A stretch of 64,000 nucleotides of DNA, taken from positions 13,888,001 to 13,952,000 of the forward strand of contig OZ316891.1 in assembly GCA_973895155.1 (NCBI GenBank), read 5' to 3'. Made by a program: the position numbers and the translations under genes. Numbering within the stretch: the first letter of the stretch is position 1; every line of letters starts with the position of its first letter. This stretch comes from Marsupella aquatica (taxonomy: Eukaryota; Marchantiophyta). Shown here piece after piece: positions 60,401 to 64,000 of the stretch. The notes beneath the pieces were generated by a model that saw only the letters and a program-made list of their open reading frames with translations, ran no database searches and had not been told where the DNA came from.

Positions 60401-62213
60401 GTTGTGGACTCTATGTCAGGAGAGTTCCGTGGATTGCATCGAATTGAGTACAGTCGTGGGACGTGGCGAGCGTGACTTTGCCCTCACTCTACGGATTAAA
60501 TCGGTGATGAAATCGATAGCGGAACGCTGGAACGTCCGTTCGTGCAAGTATACCTCCAAGCTGCAGAAAATTCTTTTGACATCGGTCCTTGAATACTTCC
60601 CTCGAGTTCGTATCATCATTGCAAATCTTTTAATCCGAGTTTTAGATTACAATGTTGTTGTACAGGGTCTCGCATTTGTGTACTTCAGAATTAGAAGAGG
60701 AGATGTTTCAATTGTTTGAGAAGGTGTAGACTTCAACAATAATCCTGTACACAACCCACTTAATGTGAAAAACCAAGGGCCCATCTCTTCTGCAAACTTG
60801 CTTTTACTCTTTCCTGTAGCTTCGTCAGTCCAAAATTTGGAAACTTGAAACATGTCGATGAAGGGACCTGTGTATTTGAAAAGTTTTCAATTTCTCAGAA
60901 GACAACTTTCATGTCTCAACTGTTTACAGAAGTTTGTTCCGGCACCTTCCAGGCTCCCACAAAAACTTGGACGTGCCACGAACTCCCTAGTATATGTTTT
61001 AATTCTTCTGACGGAAAGGATCGGAGTCCAACCGACATGAGCTCACAAGGCTGCCCGTATACGAGAGTGACGCATTGCATCCGCAACGACAAGCTGAGGC
61101 AGCGCAAGCTTGAACTAGTTCCCATCTCCATCCCTAGCAGGTGCCAATGATGGGTAATAATTAGCTGCAATAGGACTAGCAACAGCCTCCAAACGCATCA
61201 AAAGCATGCGCCAATGAGTCCGATAACGCTCCTGAAACGTACGGTGCAGTTCAAGCCTGGTGAAGGTCAAGTTAAAAATAAGATTTGGAACTAGGTGACG
61301 AGTTGTAATGGGCAATGTGCTATCCATTAATACCAGGAGGTCAACAGACACCAGCTCTGCTACTCTTCCCATCATTTCCGCAATCATCATTTCCGCAATT
61401 GCAAGTTATCGCCGGCAAAAATTTCCAAGTTCCTCGAGAGGAACAACAGTGCGATCGACTGTTGGTGTGGTCATGCGGAGATGACTCCCTTCCCTAAGAT
61501 TCATGTTAACATCAGACCGCAAGATCTGAGTAGAGATTGAGGATTTCTCAGGCAACCCACTCGACCTTCGCATAACCTTATTGGGACATCCGAGGGTGTC
61601 AGGTTCTCATCTCCAGAGGCTCTATACGCAACACAACTCCAATGCTACTTTGAGATGCTTAGTAATGTCGTCCCGGAGCCCCTATTACCCTAGGCTGCAA
61701 AATTAAACTCCATCCCAGCAATTGCACATGGTCAATACAGAGGTGAACTTCAGGACAATTCACTTGGACACTTGGAACTCTGAAAGCTCTCTCTCGCTCA
61801 TCCTAGCTTTTACTTCTTTGTCATTTTACCCTGCTGGCTACATAAGCTGGAAACAAGCAATTGCTCCATCCGTCATCACTAAATTGCTAGACTCTATGTT
61901 TTCCTCAGCAAACGCCCAGACCAGGCTTCCAAACTCTCGCTCCTACTGGCATAACTAGACCGGAGGAAAAATTCAAACGTTCGGAGACTTCCCAACTCAC
62001 GTCTGTAACTTTCCAACTCAAATCTCTACATAGACAACTATATTGAAGGAAACCAAGCACAAAATCAATGGGATGGTATATACAATCTAAGCCCACACCT
62101 ACAGTAGCTCAAATAATGGAATTACTCCTCGGAAATTTGTGAAACGTGTCTCCAATGTGGATGACGAGTTTCTAACAAGATTCTATGTATGTGAAAGCAC
62201 CCAGCTGGTTCAC
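60401..62213. other. Region with unassigned ORFs downstream of the ELC gene
   Basis: A 105-codon plus-strand ORF at 60402-60719 and a 101-codon one at 60845-61150 have a mixed composition that could be coding, but no family was recognised. Minus-strand ORFs at 60916-61390 overlap them. The part nearest 62213 should hold the ELC 3' UTR. I treat the ORFs as unproven. Confidence 0.3.
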
Positions 62214-63707
62214 TTATTGCTCCGAGGCTCTGGCAGCCATGCTTTCCACCTGCAAATGCGTTTGTATCGCTGCCACTTTGAGGCAGGTAGCCCTGTGATA
62301 AAACTGCTCCCTTGAAAGTTGCCTCACTGCTTTGTAGTAAACATCCCAGGGAACAGATCCATCTTGCACTGCCCTATCCAATGAATATAAAACATCTTCT
62401 ATGGTAAGATCTGCTGCTGTACTTTCCAATAACTGACGCGAAATGTCATCAATCGGCTGAAACATTCCGTCGATGCCCAGTTCCGACTTGTCACCTTCGT
62501 TCTCCCTCAGCCAGGCCTCGATTATATCTGTGTTGGTCATGTATAACTGCAGCTGCTCTTCAAGTGACTCCTTTTCTTGCTGCATGTCTCGGAATCCCTG
62601 CTCCACCTGCTCTTTCCGCTGGTTTAGTAGCACCTGCGTGCTAAACAACTCATCCATCTCAACTTCCCCGCGTCTCAAAACAACCTTGGAATCTCGCTGA
62701 AGACGCTCTGTGAGTGTGTTGACAGCGCTGATTTGGAAAGCTTCCTCAGGTGTCGATGCCTTCGTTGCTGCGAGCCTGGAAGAAGACCCAGAAGAAGAAG
62801 TATCCACAGTGTAGGGAGGAGGGCGATTCACTCTGCTCGGCGATTGGGGATTGGGAGATCCTTGTTGCGCTGGGCTTGTCCATCCTGGTCCTGCGCTGGA
62901 GTGCAGTGGATTGGTGGCATGTATCGAGGACTGGGACGAAGTGCGAGAAGGCTCTGCAGTAGTGGATGCTGCCGGCTCTCTCTGAGGAGCAGGAGGGCGG
63001 GAATACAGAGGAGGGTCCTCTCCAAATACTAGAGACAAACTTCGAGCGAGGTCCAGAAGAGTCGAACGAGGAAAGATCCACTGCTGCAAGTAGGGCACAG
63101 TCACAGAGCCAGAGGCATCCACATGGCGATGGTGTGGCTTGATGATCATGTCTCGTGTAGGGGTTACAAACACCACAGGAGCCACGCGCGGGTAAGCTTC
63201 AACAAGCCACATTGTGATAGGAATATTGTACTCGACATTCTTATACTGCATTGGAATGGTGCCAGTAGCTTGAAGGAGAAAAGATGAGCGCCCGTTGTTG
63301 TGAGTGAAAGTTGCAGTTTTGATCTGCAAGCCCTGAAATTCCTTTATCATTGCCAGAAGGTGCTGTCGGATGTAGTACTTGACATCCTCTTCGTAGGGGA
63401 GATTATTAGGGCCCCTCATGGACAAAATGTTGTTGAGAAATTGCGCCAAAGAATGACGAGGAGAATGGGCAGTCTGCCCCGCACTGATGGCCGGCATGTT
63501 GCTATTCTGCTCGCAGCTAGCACCACTACTCCAGCTCGTCGAAGAGGTAGACAAGCTAGTACCCCCACTCGAGCGCTCCGCTCTCCTCGACTGTGCGTGG
63601 ATGTGGTTCGACAGGTGCCAAAGGCCCCTAACGGCCACCAGGAAGAGATAGTGGCCGAGTTTTAACCCCAGAAAGGTCAACAGTGGGAAGTAGAGATTAA
63701 GGCCCAT
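62214..63707 (-). CDS. ELC: ELC/VPS23 (TSG101-type) ESCRT-I subunit, intronless
   Basis: Family role: VPS23/ELC is the ubiquitin-binding ESCRT-I subunit that sorts ubiquitinated membrane proteins into multivesicular bodies; in Arabidopsis it also affects cytokinesis. The ORF is 497 residues from 63707, or 427 from the internal Met71 (63497). The UEV domain spans about 85-235 (FTHNNGRSSFLLQATGTIP, NIPITMWLVEAYPRVAP, DMIIKPHHRHVDASG, DPPLYS). A Pro/Ser-rich linker (237-325) with PPPY follows, then a coiled coil (about 330-400) and the C-terminal steadiness box (about 430-490; DLTIEDVLYSLDRAVQDGSV, LSREQFYHRA). Plant ELC proteins are about 400 residues, so Met71 gives the usual form. The first 70 residues include a hydrophobic segment (about 6-28) foreign to the family. 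Stop TAA at 62214-62216. Confidence 0.95.
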   Translation of the reverse strand: MGLNLYFPLLTFLGLKLGHYLFLVAVRGLWHLSNHIHAQSRRAERSSGGTSLSTSSTSWSSGASCEQNSNMPAISAGQTAHSPRHSLAQFLNNILSMRGPNNLPYEEDVKYYIRQHLLAMIKEFQGLQIKTATFTHNNGRSSFLLQATGTIPMQYKNVEYNIPITMWLVEAYPRVAPVVFVTPTRDMIIKPHHRHVDASGSVTVPYLQQWIFPRSTLLDLARSLSLVFGEDPPLYSRPPAPQREPAASTTAEPSRTSSQSSIHATNPLHSSAGPGWTSPAQQGSPNPQSPSRVNRPPPYTVDTSSSGSSSRLAATKASTPEEAFQISAVNTLTERLQRDSKVVLRRGEVEMDELFSTQVLLNQRKEQVEQGFRDMQQEKESLEEQLQLYMTNTDIIEAWLRENEGDKSELGIDGMFQPIDDISRQLLESTAADLTIEDVLYSLDRAVQDGSVPWDVYYKAVRQLSREQFYHRATCLKVAAIQTHLQVESMAARASEQ

Positions 63708-64000
63708 GGAAACTTCATGGAAACTTCATGGAAACCATTTGAAGGTGAAGTAGGATACGAGGCCAGAAGGCGAAGACATGGTGACAATTAATTGATGGTA
63801 TTCAACGCGAAGAAAAGGTGCCGCGTCAAATCCCCAAGTCTGCTCACCTAGCTTTCACAGCAAAGTACAGTTCCGTAATCTGCAGTCTGGTGGCGGTAAT
63901 CCCAAGACATTGATTAGTGTGCCAGCCTGAGAAATACACAATCATACCGTAGCACCACGACCTAAACGAAAATCCAACCCAAACTTCACAACGAACGAAT
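63708..64000 (-). promoter_or_regulatory. 5' region of the ELC gene
   Basis: The stretch upstream of the first possible ELC start codon has no ORF or repeat apart from a small run of 'ggaaacttcat' units at 63709-63738. It should contain the 5' UTR and part of the promoter, cut off by the window edge. Confidence 0.35.

Noticed and set aside
1-64000. CRISPR arrays, bacterial operons, prophage or viral genes
   Set aside because: No spaced direct-repeat array and no prokaryotic or viral gene sets were seen. The tandem repeats present are head-to-tail minisatellites without unique spacers.

Overview
The window reads as nuclear DNA of a land plant. Its recognisable proteins belong to plant families: a novel plant SNARE, a DnaJ11-type plastid J-protein, a FAP/chalcone-isomerase-like protein, an ELC/VPS23 protein and a PRD3/PAIR1-like meiotic protein. 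Introns are short to medium with GT-AG borders, plant-type telomere units (CCCTAAA) occur, and intergenic DNA is full of short transposable elements. A seedless plant (bryophyte, lycophyte or fern) is plausible, but the sequence does not settle this. No bacterial, organellar or viral gene set was seen.

Layout. 1-10180: no secure gene; repeats include a probable inverted-repeat element (about 3715-5060), a 688-bp foldback element (6465-7152) inside a duplicated segment, and a tandem array of about 130-bp units (9065-9850). 10181-13201 (+): PRD3/PAIR1-like gene. 15398-15994 (-): intronless plastid J-domain gene. 17.0-29.2 kb: AT-rich repeat DNA holding the 3' end of a non-LTR retrotransposon (20.25-21.6 kb). 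29266-33826 (-): ten-exon NPSN gene, rebuilt exon by exon with every phase matching, with a duplicated GA-rich block upstream. 35-49 kb: more repeat DNA, with a TSD-flanked MITE, a TSD-flanked L1-type LINE fragment and a dispersed repeat pair. 50055-53040 (+): an unidentified multi-exon gene that looks decayed. 54099-56160 (-): four-exon FAP/CHI-like gene. 56715-57032 (-): tRNA-derived SINE with 11-bp TSDs. 62214-63707 (-): intronless ELC/VPS23 gene.

The genes do not form a pathway. They are unrelated housekeeping or meiotic genes, set as islands among repeats: membrane fusion (NPSN), ESCRT-I sorting (ELC), plastid chaperone (J-protein), plastid fatty-acid binding (FAP) and meiotic recombination (PRD3-like). 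I found no clear sign of a new multi-gene system. The most unusual items are the decayed gene at 50-53 kb, the PRD3-like gene with an apparent C-terminal extension, and the nested repeat structures. Splice sites were placed by eye from GT/AG context, reading phase and remembered family sequence; no alignment or search was run.
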